Origin: Bacteroidales bacterium UBA4070
GTDB taxonomy: Bacteria; Bacteroidota; Bacteroidia; Bacteroidales; VadinHA17
Direction: 5' to 3'
NCBI GenBank assembly: GCA_002383485.1
Contig: DFYY01000007.1
Coordinates: 106,209 to 139,710 of the forward strand
DNA: 33,502 bases
Shown: one piece after another, positions 15,838 through 25,400 of the stretch
Layout of the letters: the number at the start of each line of letters is the position of its first letter
How positions within the stretch are numbered: position 1 is the stretch's first letter
The notes under the pieces: generated by a model
Told to the model about the DNA's origin: nothing
The model's input: the letters and a program-made list of their open reading frames with translations, nothing else
Databases searched by the model: none
Translations under genes and position numbers: made by a program

Positions 15838-15869
15838 AATTCGCAAATCACAAATCGCAATTCGCAAAT
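15838..15869. repeat. Short heptamer array (AAATCGC type)
   Basis: Units AATTCGC, AAATCAC, AAATCGC, AATTCGC and AAATTTT run in register with period seven. They end a few bases before the metK -7 box. The unit is the same type as in the array before gldA. Confidence 0.65.
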
Positions 15870-15875
15870 TTTAAT

Positions 15876-15883
15876 TACCTTTG
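15876..15883 (+). promoter_or_regulatory. metK -7 promoter box
   Basis: TACCTTTG is an exact TAnnTTTG match. A start of transcription about 7 bases later would begin just before the predicted riboswitch aptamer, which supports both calls. Confidence 0.65.
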
Positions 15884-15896
15884 CCCCCGTTATTCG

Positions 15897-15950
15897 ACAG
15901 GTGGACAGATTTGCGCTGATTGCAACCACGGGAAAAAATGCTAAACCGGT
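15897..15950 (+). ncRNA. SAM-II riboswitch (probable)
   Basis: The RNA would place stem P1 as GTGG (15901-15904) with CCAC (15926-15929). The loop between contains GATTT (15908-15912) and ATTGCA (15919-15924). The stem is followed by an A-run and ATGCTAAA (15938-15945), then CCGG. Recalled SAM-II aptamers have the same order: stem, GAUUU, AUUGCA, stem, A-rich stretch, GCUAAA. The aptamer sits about 14 bases after the metK -7 box and about 60 bases before the metK ATG, so SAM would repress its own synthase. The pseudoknot was not modelled. Confidence 0.7.
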
Positions 15951-16011
15951 ATCCAACCGCTGCTTTGACAACAATCCGTCCCTGCCATTGTTAAACGTAA
16001 AAAATTAACAG

Positions 16012-17271
16012 ATGAGCTATTTATTTACTTCTGAATCCGTATCCGAAGGCCATCCTGACAAGGTCGCCGACCAGATCTCCGATGCACTGCTTGACAACTT
16101 CCTGGCCTGGGACCCGGAATCGAAAGTAGCATGCGAAACCCTCGTCACCACCGGACAGGTGGTCGTTGCAGGTGAAGTCAGAACACAGACCTATATAGAC
16201 GTCCAGAACATTATCAGGGATGTCATCAACAAGATCGGCTACACAAAAGCCGAATATATGTTCGACGGCAACTCATGCGGCATCTTCTCCTCAATCCATG
16301 AGCAGTCGCCCGACATCAACCAGGGCGTCGTCCGCAAGAAGAAGGAGGACCAGGGGGCAGGCGACCAGGGGATGATGTTCGGCTATGCAATTGACGAGAC
16401 CGAAAACTTTCTCCCTCTCTCACTCGACATCGCTCACGAGTTGGTCTACCAGCTTGCAGAGATTCGCCGCGAAGGCAAACAGATGAAATACCTGCGACCT
16501 GACTCAAAGTCACAGGTCACAATTGAATACAACGATAACGGCACGCCCAAAAGAGTGCATACTATAGTCGTTTCCACCCAGCATGATGACTTTGACAAGG
16601 ATGAAAAGAAGATGCTGGAGACAATCAAAAAGGATGTGATCAACATCCTCGTTCCCAGGGTGAAGGCACAGTTCGGCAAGGAGGTGCAGAAGCTTTTCGA
16701 CGGCAAGATCAAATACCATGTCAATCCCACCGGCAAGTTCGTAATCGGAGGGCCTCACGGCGACAGCGGCCTTACGGGACGCAAGATCATAGTTGACACC
16801 TATGGCGGACGCGGTGCACACGGAGGAGGAGCCTTCTCCGGCAAGGACCCATCTAAGGTGGACCGCTCGGCAGCATATGCCGTACGTCACATAGCGAAGA
16901 ACATGGTTGCCGCCGGCGTCGCCCGCGAGATGCTCGTCCAGGTATCCTACGCCATCGGTGTCGCTGAACCGGTCGGTATCTTCGTGAACACCTTCGGCAC
17001 ATCGAAGGTGAAGCAGAGCGACAGTGAGATTGCAAAGATCATAGGGAAAATGTTTGACCTTCGCCCTGCGATGATAGAAAAAGAGTACGGGCTGCGCAAG
17101 CCGATCTACCTTGAAACGGCCGCATACGGACACATGGGACGCAAGCCGCAGACCGTCGAGAAGACATTCAGGTCAACCAACGGAAAACCAGACAAGAAGG
17201 TCAAAGTTGATCTCTTCAAGTGGGAGGAACTCAACAAGGTCAATGCAATAAAGAAGGAATTTGGACTGTAG
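16012..17271 (+). CDS. metK: S-adenosylmethionine synthase
   Basis: MetK makes SAM from methionine and ATP in the cytoplasm. The 419-residue product has the family length for Bacteroidota. It begins with SESVSEGHPDKVADQISDALLD, which holds the catalytic His in GHPDK. It has GAGDQGMMFGYA, the conserved loop, and GGPHGDSGLTGRKIIVDTYGG, with Asp and Lys residues that bind metal and phosphate. The gene is monocistronic behind a -7 box and a probable SAM-II aptamer. It converges with metF, the last gene of the metH-metF operon, so the methionine cycle genes face each other. Confidence 0.98.
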   Translation: MSYLFTSESVSEGHPDKVADQISDALLDNFLAWDPESKVACETLVTTGQVVVAGEVRTQTYIDVQNIIRDVINKIGYTKAEYMFDGNSCGIFSSIHEQSPDINQGVVRKKKEDQGAGDQGMMFGYAIDETENFLPLSLDIAHELVYQLAEIRREGKQMKYLRPDSKSQVTIEYNDNGTPKRVHTIVVSTQHDDFDKDEKKMLETIKKDVINILVPRVKAQFGKEVQKLFDGKIKYHVNPTGKFVIGGPHGDSGLTGRKIIVDTYGGRGAHGGGAFSGKDPSKVDRSAAYAVRHIAKNMVAAGVAREMLVQVSYAIGVAEPVGIFVNTFGTSKVKQSDSEIAKIIGKMFDLRPAMIEKEYGLRKPIYLETAAYGHMGRKPQTVEKTFRSTNGKPDKKVKVDLFKWEELNKVNAIKKEFGL

Positions 17272-17380
17272 TCAGGCTGGCCGTGAACTGAACCGGGCCT
17301 GATGCGGGACCCATAACCGGGGTGCGTCTGCCTGAGCCGGATCAGTCATTTCCCGCCCGGCTTCAGGCGGTTACCGGCCC

Positions 17381-18343
17381 CTAAAATGATGCTTTGACTA
17401 TCCGTGCAATGTTATCCGATCTGCCGAGGGTATAGTAATGTATCCCCGGCACTTCGTTTTTAAGGAGGTCACGGCTCTGCGCAGTTGCCCACTCTATGCC
17501 CACTTCCCTCGCCTCATCATCTGTGCGGCACTTAGAGAGCTCATGCACAAGTTCCTCGGGCATGTCAATATGGAAGGTCTGCGGCAGGAGATTCACATCT
17601 GTCATCGCCGAAACAGGCTTGATGCCCGGTATCAGCGGCACCGTCACACCCATTGCACGAAGCGCATCACGGAAAGAATAGAATTTCTCATTGTCAAAGA
17701 ACATCTGCGTGACAATATAACAGGCCCCGGCATCCACCTTGCGCTTCAGGTTAACCATGTCACTCTTCAGGTTGGGCGCCTCAAAGTGCTTCTCCGGGTA
17801 ACCGGCAACACCGATGCAGAATGAGGTAGGGGCAGTATTCTTCAGATCAGAATCGAGGTAATGGCCGCGGTTCATGTCAGATATCTGCTGAACCAGCTCA
17901 TTTGTGTTCTTATGGCCTCCCGGGTCCGGGATGAAGACGCGACTGCCCTTCGGAGGATCACCGCGAAGGGCAAGCACATCATTGATACCCAGGAAGTTCA
18001 TCTCTATGAGGGCGTTCTCCGTCTCCTCCTTCGAGAACCCCCCGCAGAGGATATGCGGCACAACATTGACGTTGTACTTGTACTTCACCGCGGCGGCAAG
18101 GGCTATTGTGCCGGGACGCTTGCGGGTGGTGCGCTTCTCCAGCAGGCCGTCGGGCCTCTCGGTCAGCACCACCTCGTTGCGGTGGGAGGTGAAATTTATA
18201 TATGCCGGCTCGTACTCCAGCAGTCCCTCAATGGTGTGATAGATCCGCTCAATGCTGTGCCCCTTCAGAGGCGGCAGCAGCTCAAAGGTGAAGAGCGGCT
18301 TCTTCGAGCTGTTTATGAGATCAATTACGTTTGGTCCTTTCAT
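17381..18343 (-). CDS. metF: 5,10-methylenetetrahydrofolate reductase
   Basis: MetF uses FAD and NAD(P)H to reduce methylene-THF to 5-methyl-THF, the methyl donor for MetH. The 320-residue product has the family TIM-barrel pattern: LFTFELLPPLKG with the catalytic Glu near the N-terminus, INFTSHRNE, VLALRGDPPKG, and the FAD-binding YIVTQMFFDNEKFYSF. It starts 9 bp after the metH stop and is thus co-transcribed with metH. Confidence 0.96.
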   Translation of the reverse strand: MKGPNVIDLINSSKKPLFTFELLPPLKGHSIERIYHTIEGLLEYEPAYINFTSHRNEVVLTERPDGLLEKRTTRKRPGTIALAAAVKYKYNVNVVPHILCGGFSKEETENALIEMNFLGINDVLALRGDPPKGSRVFIPDPGGHKNTNELVQQISDMNRGHYLDSDLKNTAPTSFCIGVAGYPEKHFEAPNLKSDMVNLKRKVDAGACYIVTQMFFDNEKFYSFRDALRAMGVTVPLIPGIKPVSAMTDVNLLPQTFHIDMPEELVHELSKCRTDDEAREVGIEWATAQSRDLLKNEVPGIHYYTLGRSDNIARIVKASF

Positions 18344-18352
18344 CTGACAAAT

Positions 18353-21300
18353 TTAAAGATTCGGGGCAAGCCATCTTGCTGCCTCCTCAACGGTCATGCC
18401 GCACCTGGCGGCATAATCCTCAAGCTGATCCCTGCCTATTGTGCCCACATTGAAATATGACGATCCGGGCGATGCAAATATATAACCACACACCGATGAA
18501 ACCGGCACCATCACGAAACTTTCCGTCAGCGTCACTCCGATTTTCTCAGTCGCCCCCAGGAGGTCAAAGATCACCTGTTTGCCTGTATGATCGGGGCATG
18601 CGGGATAGCCCGGCGCCGGCCTGATTCCCTGGTATTTCACCTTGAACAGCTCGGCTGCAGTGAGATGCTCGCCTGCTGCATAGCCCCAGTGGTTCACGCG
18701 CATCTCGCGGTGCAGCCACTCAGCGGCGGCTTCCGCAAAGCGATCCGCCAGTATCCTCAGCATAATTGTATTGTAATCATCCCCGGCTATTCCTTCCGGC
18801 AGCTTTTCAACGGTCTTCACCGTCACCACGAAGAGTCCCGCGTGGTCATCTTTTTCAGCCACGAAATCAGCCAGGCAGAGGTTATGCTGCCCCGGCTCCT
18901 TCTCCTCCTGGTTACGCAGGAAGCGAAGCCAGGCCTCGCCGGTGGCAGTGCCGGAGGCCCCTGCTGACCCGCTTGCGAAGCAGTGGTTCACGGCCGTGGC
19001 GTCGCCGCTGCCCCTGCTGCCCTCACCGCTGCCCTCACCGCTGCCGCTTCCGTCACCGCTTGCGCCGCCGCTTGCACCGGTTATCAGCCTCACATCATCA
19101 CCGTGGCGCTCCGCCGGGAAGATCCCCGAAAGCGCTTCGGCAACCATAAGCTCTTCACTGATTATGCGCTCTATCATCGCGAGGGCGTCATCATATAGCT
19201 TCTTCGCCTCTGCGCCCTTAACAGGATCATTGAATATATCCGGGTACTTGCCGTTGATTTTCCACGCAAAGAAGAAGAAGGTCCAGTCAATATACTCTGC
19301 CAGCATCCTCAGGCTGACAGGCCCGGAGTTGATCACTCCCGGCATTGCGGGTGGGGGCATCGGGGTCAATGTGCGCTGACCATTCCTCCGGGCGGCCGCC
19401 AGGGTGACAAGCCTCTTCTCCCTCCGCGATGCCTCATGGTCCCTGCGCAGCTTCTCATACTTCTCCTTTAGCGACCTGCCCAGCGAGCCATCCGGAGTCA
19501 CCAGTCCCGACATCACCGGAACGGCACGTGATGCATCCTTCACATAAAAAGCATTGAAAGAATAAACCGGCGCAATCCTGACTGCAGTGTGTATCTCCGA
19601 GGTTGTTGCCCCGCCAATCAGCAGGGGCGTTTTCATGCCCCGCTCCTCCATCAGCGAAGCTATATGTACCATCTCCTCAAGCGAAGGGGTTATCAGTCCC
19701 GACAGCCCGATAAAGTCAACATTTTCCTTCACAGCCGTCTCGAGAATCTTTTCCGCGGGCACCATCACCCCGAGGTCAATCACCTCGTAGTTATTGCACG
19801 AGAGAATCACTCCCACAATGTTTTTACCTATGTCGTGCACGTCGCCCTTGACCGTTGCCAGGAGCACCTTGCCGGCAGAGGATGCCTCACCGCTCTTCAT
19901 CTCCGCCTCGATATGCGGTGTCAGGCGTGCCACCGCCTTCTTCATCACCCTGGCGCTCTTGACCACCTGCGGGAGGAACATGCGCCCCGACCCGAACAGG
20001 TCGCCCACCTCGTTCATACCGTCCATCAGCGGACCCTCTATCACCCGCAGAGCCCTGTCATACTGCGGACGTGCCTCCTCTACGTCATCCTCAATGAAGG
20101 TATCTATTCCGTTAACCAGCGCATGTTTGATGCGGCTGACTACATCGCCGTCACGCCATTCGAGGTGCTTCATCCCCTCCTCCTGCTTCGTTCCTTTCAT
20201 TTCCGAGGCATACTGCAACAGCCTGTCGGTGGCATCCTTTCTGCGGTTGAGCACTACATCCTCGGTCAGCTGAAGCAGGTTGGGCTCAATTGATGTATAA
20301 ACCTTCAGCAATCCCGGGTTAACGATACCCATGTCCATTCCCGCCCTGATCGCATGATAGAGGAAAACTGCGTGCATCGCCTCCCGGACCGGGTCATTGC
20401 CCCGGAATGAGAAGGAGAGGTTGCTCACCCCGCCGCTCACCCTTGCATACGGAAGGCTGGCCTTGATGTATTCTGTGCACTTTATGTAATCCACCGCATA
20501 GTTGTTGTGTTCCTCTATGCCTGTGGCGATGGCCAGCACATTGGGATCAATGAAGATATCTTCCGGCGGGAAGCCGGCCTTCTCCGTCAGCAGCCGGTAC
20601 GACCGGTCTGCCACCTCTTTTCTTCTTTCGAAGGTGTCCGCCTGTCCCCGCTCGTCAAAGAGCATCACAACGGCAGCCGCGCCATAGCGTCTCACCAGCC
20701 GCGCTTTCTTCAGGAAATCCTCCTCGCCCTCTTTCAGGCTGATTGAATTGACCACCGGCTTGCCCTGGATGCACTGCAGCCCGGCCTCAAGCACCTCCCA
20801 CTTGGAGGAGTCGACCATTATGGGCAGCTTTGCGATGTCAGGCTCACTCATCAGGATGTTAATGAACCGTTTCATGGTTGCGACTCCGTCGATCATGGCA
20901 TCGTCCATGCAGATGTCTATCACCTGCGCACCACCCTCCACCTGGTTACGTGCCACGTCAAGCGCTGCCGCGAAGTTACCCTCGCGGATCAGCCGTGCAA
21001 ATTTTATTGAGCCGGCGACGTTTGCCCGCTCCCCGATATTTATGAAGTTGGTATCCGGACGGATCACCAGCGGCTCGAGGCCTGCCAGTGCCGTGATATG
21101 TTTCTTCTCAGGCACTGCGCGCGGTTTCCTGCCGGAAGCCAGGGATGCTATTATCCGTATATGATCCGGCGTTGTGCCGCAGCAGCCGCCTATGATGTTG
21201 ACCCAGCCGTTCTGCAGGAAGTTATTTATTATGTTGCCCATATAGTCGGGTGACTGGTCATACTCCGCGAACTGGTTTGGCAGCCCGGCATTCGGGTGTG

Positions 21301-22099
21301 CCGAGACGAAGAAGGGAGCTTTTGTCGAGAGCTCCTCGATGAACGGTCTGAGCTGCTCCGCACCAAGGGCGCAGTTCAGCCCGATGCTCAGCAGCGGGTA
21401 GTGCGACATGGTTATCAGGAACGCCTCAAGGGTCTGTCCCGTCAGTGTGCGTCCGCTGGCATCGGTAATAGTGCCGGAAACCATAACGGGTATGTCAAGG
21501 CCCATCTCTTCAAGGATGCCGCTTATGGCAAAGAGTGCTGCCTTGGCGTTAAGGCCGTCGAAGACTGTCTCTACCAGAAGGATATCCACACCACCGTCGA
21601 TGAGTCCCCTGACCTGCTCCCCGTATGATTCAGCAAGATCGGTGAAGGTGACCGTGCGTGCGCCGGGGTCGTTGACATCGGGCGACATTGAAGCGGTGCG
21701 ATTGGTGGGGCCAACCGATCCGGCCACCCATGCTTCCCGTCCCGTTTCATTGCGGTGCATTGTCACGGCCTCCTGTGCCAGCCGGGCGGCAGCGACGTTC
21801 ATCTCATATACATGCGATTCCATGGCGTAGTCAGCCATGGAGATGCGGTTGGCATTGAAGGTGTTGGTGCTGATTATGTCAGCGCCGGCAGCAAGGTACT
21901 CGAGATGAATACCCTGTATGATTTCAGGTTGAGTCAGCGAGAGCAGGTCGTTGTTGCCCTTGAGCGATTGCGGATGAGTGGCGTATTGTGTGCCGCGATA
22001 CTGCTCCCCGGTCAGCCGGTGGCGCTGTATCATCGTCCCCATGGCGCCGTCAAGGACCAGTATCCTCTCAGCCAGTGCCTCTCTTACAGATCTTTTCAA
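18353..22099 (-). CDS. metH: Cobalamin-dependent methionine synthase
   Basis: This 1248-residue enzyme moves a methyl group from methyl-THF to homocysteine via cobalamin. All four modules are present. The homocysteine domain has zinc ligands Cys243, Cys306 and Cys307 (GLNC, GGCCGT). The pterin domain is at about 345-620 (NFINIGERANVAGS). The B12 domain is at about 650-890 with DVHDIGKN (His755). The SAM-binding activation domain (about 925-1248) includes RPAPGYPACPDH. A Gly/Ser-rich insert (residues about 1008-1054) interrupts the activation domain. The start is a TTG: the frame has a stop just upstream and no ATG before residue 20, inside the conserved ILVLDGAMGTMIQ. Confidence 0.97.
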   Translation of the reverse strand: MKRSVREALAERILVLDGAMGTMIQRHRLTGEQYRGTQYATHPQSLKGNNDLLSLTQPEIIQGIHLEYLAAGADIISTNTFNANRISMADYAMESHVYEMNVAAARLAQEAVTMHRNETGREAWVAGSVGPTNRTASMSPDVNDPGARTVTFTDLAESYGEQVRGLIDGGVDILLVETVFDGLNAKAALFAISGILEEMGLDIPVMVSGTITDASGRTLTGQTLEAFLITMSHYPLLSIGLNCALGAEQLRPFIEELSTKAPFFVSAHPNAGLPNQFAEYDQSPDYMGNIINNFLQNGWVNIIGGCCGTTPDHIRIIASLASGRKPRAVPEKKHITALAGLEPLVIRPDTNFINIGERANVAGSIKFARLIREGNFAAALDVARNQVEGGAQVIDICMDDAMIDGVATMKRFINILMSEPDIAKLPIMVDSSKWEVLEAGLQCIQGKPVVNSISLKEGEEDFLKKARLVRRYGAAAVVMLFDERGQADTFERRKEVADRSYRLLTEKAGFPPEDIFIDPNVLAIATGIEEHNNYAVDYIKCTEYIKASLPYARVSGGVSNLSFSFRGNDPVREAMHAVFLYHAIRAGMDMGIVNPGLLKVYTSIEPNLLQLTEDVVLNRRKDATDRLLQYASEMKGTKQEEGMKHLEWRDGDVVSRIKHALVNGIDTFIEDDVEEARPQYDRALRVIEGPLMDGMNEVGDLFGSGRMFLPQVVKSARVMKKAVARLTPHIEAEMKSGEASSAGKVLLATVKGDVHDIGKNIVGVILSCNNYEVIDLGVMVPAEKILETAVKENVDFIGLSGLITPSLEEMVHIASLMEERGMKTPLLIGGATTSEIHTAVRIAPVYSFNAFYVKDASRAVPVMSGLVTPDGSLGRSLKEKYEKLRRDHEASRREKRLVTLAAARRNGQRTLTPMPPPAMPGVINSGPVSLRMLAEYIDWTFFFFAWKINGKYPDIFNDPVKGAEAKKLYDDALAMIERIISEELMVAEALSGIFPAERHGDDVRLITGASGGASGDGSGSGEGSGEGSRGSGDATAVNHCFASGSAGASGTATGEAWLRFLRNQEEKEPGQHNLCLADFVAEKDDHAGLFVVTVKTVEKLPEGIAGDDYNTIMLRILADRFAEAAAEWLHREMRVNHWGYAAGEHLTAAELFKVKYQGIRPAPGYPACPDHTGKQVIFDLLGATEKIGVTLTESFVMVPVSSVCGYIFASPGSSYFNVGTIGRDQLEDYAARCGMTVEEAARWLAPNL
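18938..19078 (-). repeat. Low-complexity tandem repeat inside metH
   Basis: The DNA encoding the Gly/Ser insert is built from degenerate six- and twelve-base units (plus strand CCGCTGCCCTCA and variants). It yields residues 1008-1054 rich in G, S, A and E. The frame stays open through it. Confidence 0.75.
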
Positions 22100-22120
22100 T
22101 GTCTGACGATTTTAGTTCAG

Positions 22121-22128
22121 CAAAAGTA
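22121..22128 (-). promoter_or_regulatory. metH-metF -7 promoter box
   Basis: The minus strand reads TACTTTTG, an exact TAnnTTTG match, 22 bp before the TTG start. The predicted leader is too short to hold a riboswitch. Confidence 0.6.
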
Positions 22129-22164
22129 CCTTAAAGCGGTGATATATGAAAATCTCAGGTCAGG

Positions 22165-22192
22165 CAACAGGCAACAGGCAGTAGGCAGTAGT
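22165..22192. repeat. Heptamer array (GGCAACA/GGCAGTA)
   Basis: Two GGCAACA units followed by two GGCAGTA-type units run in register with period seven on the plus strand. The unit differs from the AAATCGC family but the period is the same. Confidence 0.65.
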
Positions 22193-22201
22193 GAGGGTTT
22201 C

Positions 22202-22273
22202 CAGACCCTACCCCGTAGGGGTTGAAGAATTGTAACTGCGCGGTTACCCCCTCACCCCTCACCCCCCCGGCCA
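22202..22273 (+). repeat. AATTGTA repeat with hairpin
   Basis: Hairpin ACCCC-GTA-GGGGT (22210-22222) is followed five bases later by AATTGTA (22228-22234) and a C-rich run ending CCCCCCCGGCCA. Its 5' GACCCT, its AATTGTAAC and its 3' C-rich end all match the copy at 1-51. Confidence 0.65.
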
Positions 22274-22295
22274 CCGCTGCCGCCAGGCGGTTGAT

Positions 22296-22322
22296 CCGGC
22301 GGGGCCGGCGGGGCCGGCGGGG
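22296..22322. repeat. Three perfect 9-bp units CCGGCGGGG
   Basis: CCGGCGGGG occurs three times without interruption, then CCA. Just upstream, AGGCGGTTGATCC (22284-22296) is shared with 26057-26069 in the 3' end of the HprK-like gene. Confidence 0.75.
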
Positions 22323-22410
22323 CCACCGAAAAGAACAGCCCCACTTGTTGGGGAGAAGCATCCATTCTGCTATATTTACATCTAAATTGCCCGGAAAAGA
22401 ATATCGATTT

Positions 22411-25400
22411 ATGAAAAAAATGTTTGGGAAGACATGGTGGGGGGAGCAATGGCTGCGCTCCCTTGCAAACGTTGACTATGACAATCGCCTTCCAAGAGGT
22501 GTCACCTATGCCCGCAACGGCTCCGTCAGAGAGATAAAAATAAAGGGAAATTTGATCCGGGCCAGGGTGGCCGGCAGCCGCCCCTCTCCATACAGGGTAA
22601 CCCTGGTCGTTCCCCCGTTTTTCAAGGAAGAAGTTGAAATCCTCATGCAGGAGATCATCAAACGTCCCACACTGATCTCCAGGTTGCTTAACCGCGAACT
22701 TGATCCGGAGCTTCTCTCAATTGCCGAAAGTGCAGGCCTGAGAGTGTTTCCGCGGCAATGGACAGATTTTAAGATGCAGTGCTCCTGTCCTGACTGGGCG
22801 GTGCCTTGCAAGCATCTGGCGTCAGTAATTTACATGATGAGCCGTGAGATTGACAACAACCCTTTCCTCGTCTTTGAGATCCATAAAGTCAATCTGATTG
22901 ATGAACTGAATAATCGGGGTATCTATGTGGCTGATCCAAAGAAGACCGAGATTCCTGTACTCGCTTCTTTCCTTAAAACCAGGAAAGTAGTGATAAAGAA
23001 TTCTGATGAAGAAAAAGTATACGGTCTTGTAGATTTTTCAAGGCTTAACGATATCACCGAAGCGCTGGTGCACCTGTTGCCTGATGCTCCGCCATTCTAC
23101 CCCGGCGGAAATTTCCGCGAAAAATTTTCCGTTTATTTCGTAAGAAATGCCAGAACTGCAGCACGCGTTTTAGGCAGAAAACAGGATATTGACACCCTTT
23201 TTACAACCGGAACCAACAATTCCGCAAATATCTCTCCGGAAATTAATCACTACTCAACCGTCTCACTGTCAAATGACGGCAATTTCAGGGTCCGGGTTGC
23301 AGGAGATAATCATGCACTTAAAAAGCCGGATCAGCTCATACCGGCAATCTACCGCCTCAATCCCGACCACCTCCCTGATTACCAGCCTTCGGTTGCAGCC
23401 TTTTACAAGATTGTACTGGCATCATTACACCTGATCGCAAAAGGAAATACAGTACCGCAGATAGTTCAGCTTACCGATAAAAACTATATTATTCGCTGGA
23501 TTCCTGCCATGATCGACAGTGAGGTGCGCCATTTGACGGGGGTCTTGGACAAAATTCTTCCTCCCGGGCTGCTTATGTCAAACGGCACCGGGAAAAACTC
23601 AGATCAGCTCAGACCGGTGACAAACCAAACTCATGAATTGCTCTCCATAATCATTTCCTGTCTTGTCGACCGTATAACCAAAATTTCAGGCAGTGATCCT
23701 TTTGTTGAGCTCTTCTTTAAAAACACGGCTTACCCGTTCAACGAACCGGGCGAAAGCGCGCTCAGCGGAGGGGTAAAGGTCTGGCTTGACCGGTTTCATC
23801 TCTCATCCGAAATCTACAAGCCGGTGATTACTGTTTCAGAGCTTGATAATGAACAATTTGAAATACAGGTCACCGTCAGGGATGATTCAAAAGGCAGTGT
23901 TCTTCCGGTTGCGGTGAAAGACATACTTCAGAACAAGCAGTACGAAAAGCAACGATTCAGGATTCTTCAGTCACTTTCGCTGCTCTCACCGTTTATAAGG
24001 GGACTTGACGAACACATCAACTCGGGTGGTCAACAACCTGTTATTTATAGTATCAATGAATTTGCTCCGTTCTTAATGGAGATGCTGCCGGCTGTGCGTC
24101 TGCTTGACATTATGATATTGCTGCCAAAGTCCCTGCAGGAGCTTATCCGCCCCAAACCAACGGTTAAGCTAAGGCGAAACCCTGAGCAAAAAGGATATGT
24201 TCGGCTTGAAGACCTGCTCTCCTTCGACTGGCAGATAGCCATCGGTGATACCGTTATGGCCCCTGAGGAGTTCGCCCGGCTGCTGAAAAATGCTTCAGGC
24301 CTCTTCCACTTCAAGGAAAACTATATCTATGTGAGCGAAGCTGACATGGAAAGGCTTTCAAGATTTTTCAATGCCGGCAAACCATTGAATTCTTATCAGA
24401 TGCTGCAGACAGCTCTGTCCGGGGAATATGAAGGTGCCCCTGTTTTGCTGACGGCCGAAGTTCGCGAACTGATCAGGGAACTTACCTCATCGGAAGATAT
24501 CACGTTGCCGCAGGGACTTAATGCCATTCTCCGGCCTTACCAGCAGCGCGGGTATTCGTGGATGTACAGGAACAGCCGGATCGGGTTCGGCAGCATCATT
24601 GCTGACGATATGGGTCTGGGCAAAACCCTGCAGGTAATTGCTTTACTGTTGAAATTGAAGGAGGAGAACGCCATCAATGCGAAAACCAAAGCCATGGTTG
24701 TTGTACCCACCGGATTGCTTACAAACTGGCAGTCGGAAATATTACGGTTTGCTCCTTCATTGTCATCCCATATTTACCATGGCGGAGCTAGAGACATCAG
24801 GCAGTTTGATGCTGATGTAATGCTCACATCATACGGAGTGCTCCGCAGTGATGCAGAACAGATAAGCAAGCTGAAATGGCAGGTATTGATCATCGACGAA
24901 GCTCAAAACATAAAGAATCATGATACTGCACAGTCCAGGGCAACAAAAAGCATTCCGGCCGCTATCCGTATAGCCATGAGCGGGACACCTGTTGAAAACC
25001 GCCTGACGGAATTCTGGTCAATTATGGATTTCGCCAATAAAGGTTATCTGGGCAATGAAAAGTCTTTCAGAACGGATTTTGCGGAACCAATTCAGGTATA
25101 TAATGATGAACAGGCAGTGGCAAGATTCCGTAAGATAACCTCTCCGTTTATGCTGCGCCGGATGAAAACTGATAAGACCATTATTTCGGATCTGCCGGAC
25201 AAGGTAGAACAAAACCAGTATGCACTCCTTACCGGTCCTCAGGCTGCTCTTTATGAAAAAACAATGCAGGCAGCAATGGACGAGATAGAGGGGATTACAT
25301 CGCCGGACAACCAGGCATTGTTCAAGAGACAGGGATTGGTGCTGCAAATGATACTGGCGTTAAAACAGATATGCAACCACCCGGCCAATTTTCTCAAGAA

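Larger units (their letters stand above)
15551..16011. other. Intergenic region between the ATPase and metK
   Basis: This 461-base gap contains, left to right: the ATPase promoter, an AT-rich palindrome cluster, a repeat element with inverted ends (15681-15808), a short heptamer array, the metK promoter, a probable SAM-II riboswitch, and a leader hairpin AACAAT/ATTGTT at 15970-15992. The short plus-strand frame 15592-15786 lies across the repeats and is not a credible gene. Confidence 0.7.
22100..22410. other. Divergent region between metH and the helicase
   Basis: This gap of about 311 bases holds the metH promoter, a heptamer array (22165-22192), a hairpin/AATTGTA repeat (22210-22234), a C-rich stretch, a 9-bp triple repeat (22296-22322) and a weak plus-strand promoter (TTG 22348-22350 and TATATTTA 22371-22378) for the helicase. 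The frame open from 22222 translates this repeat DNA and is not real coding sequence. Confidence 0.65.

Noticed and set aside
17272..17380. Intrinsic terminator between convergent metK and metF
   Set aside because: GC-rich pairing is possible, but I found no clear strong stem followed by a T-run.
22222..22410. 63-residue extension of the SNF2 protein
   Set aside because: It translates the C-rich and 9-bp repeats; the conserved start is at 22411.
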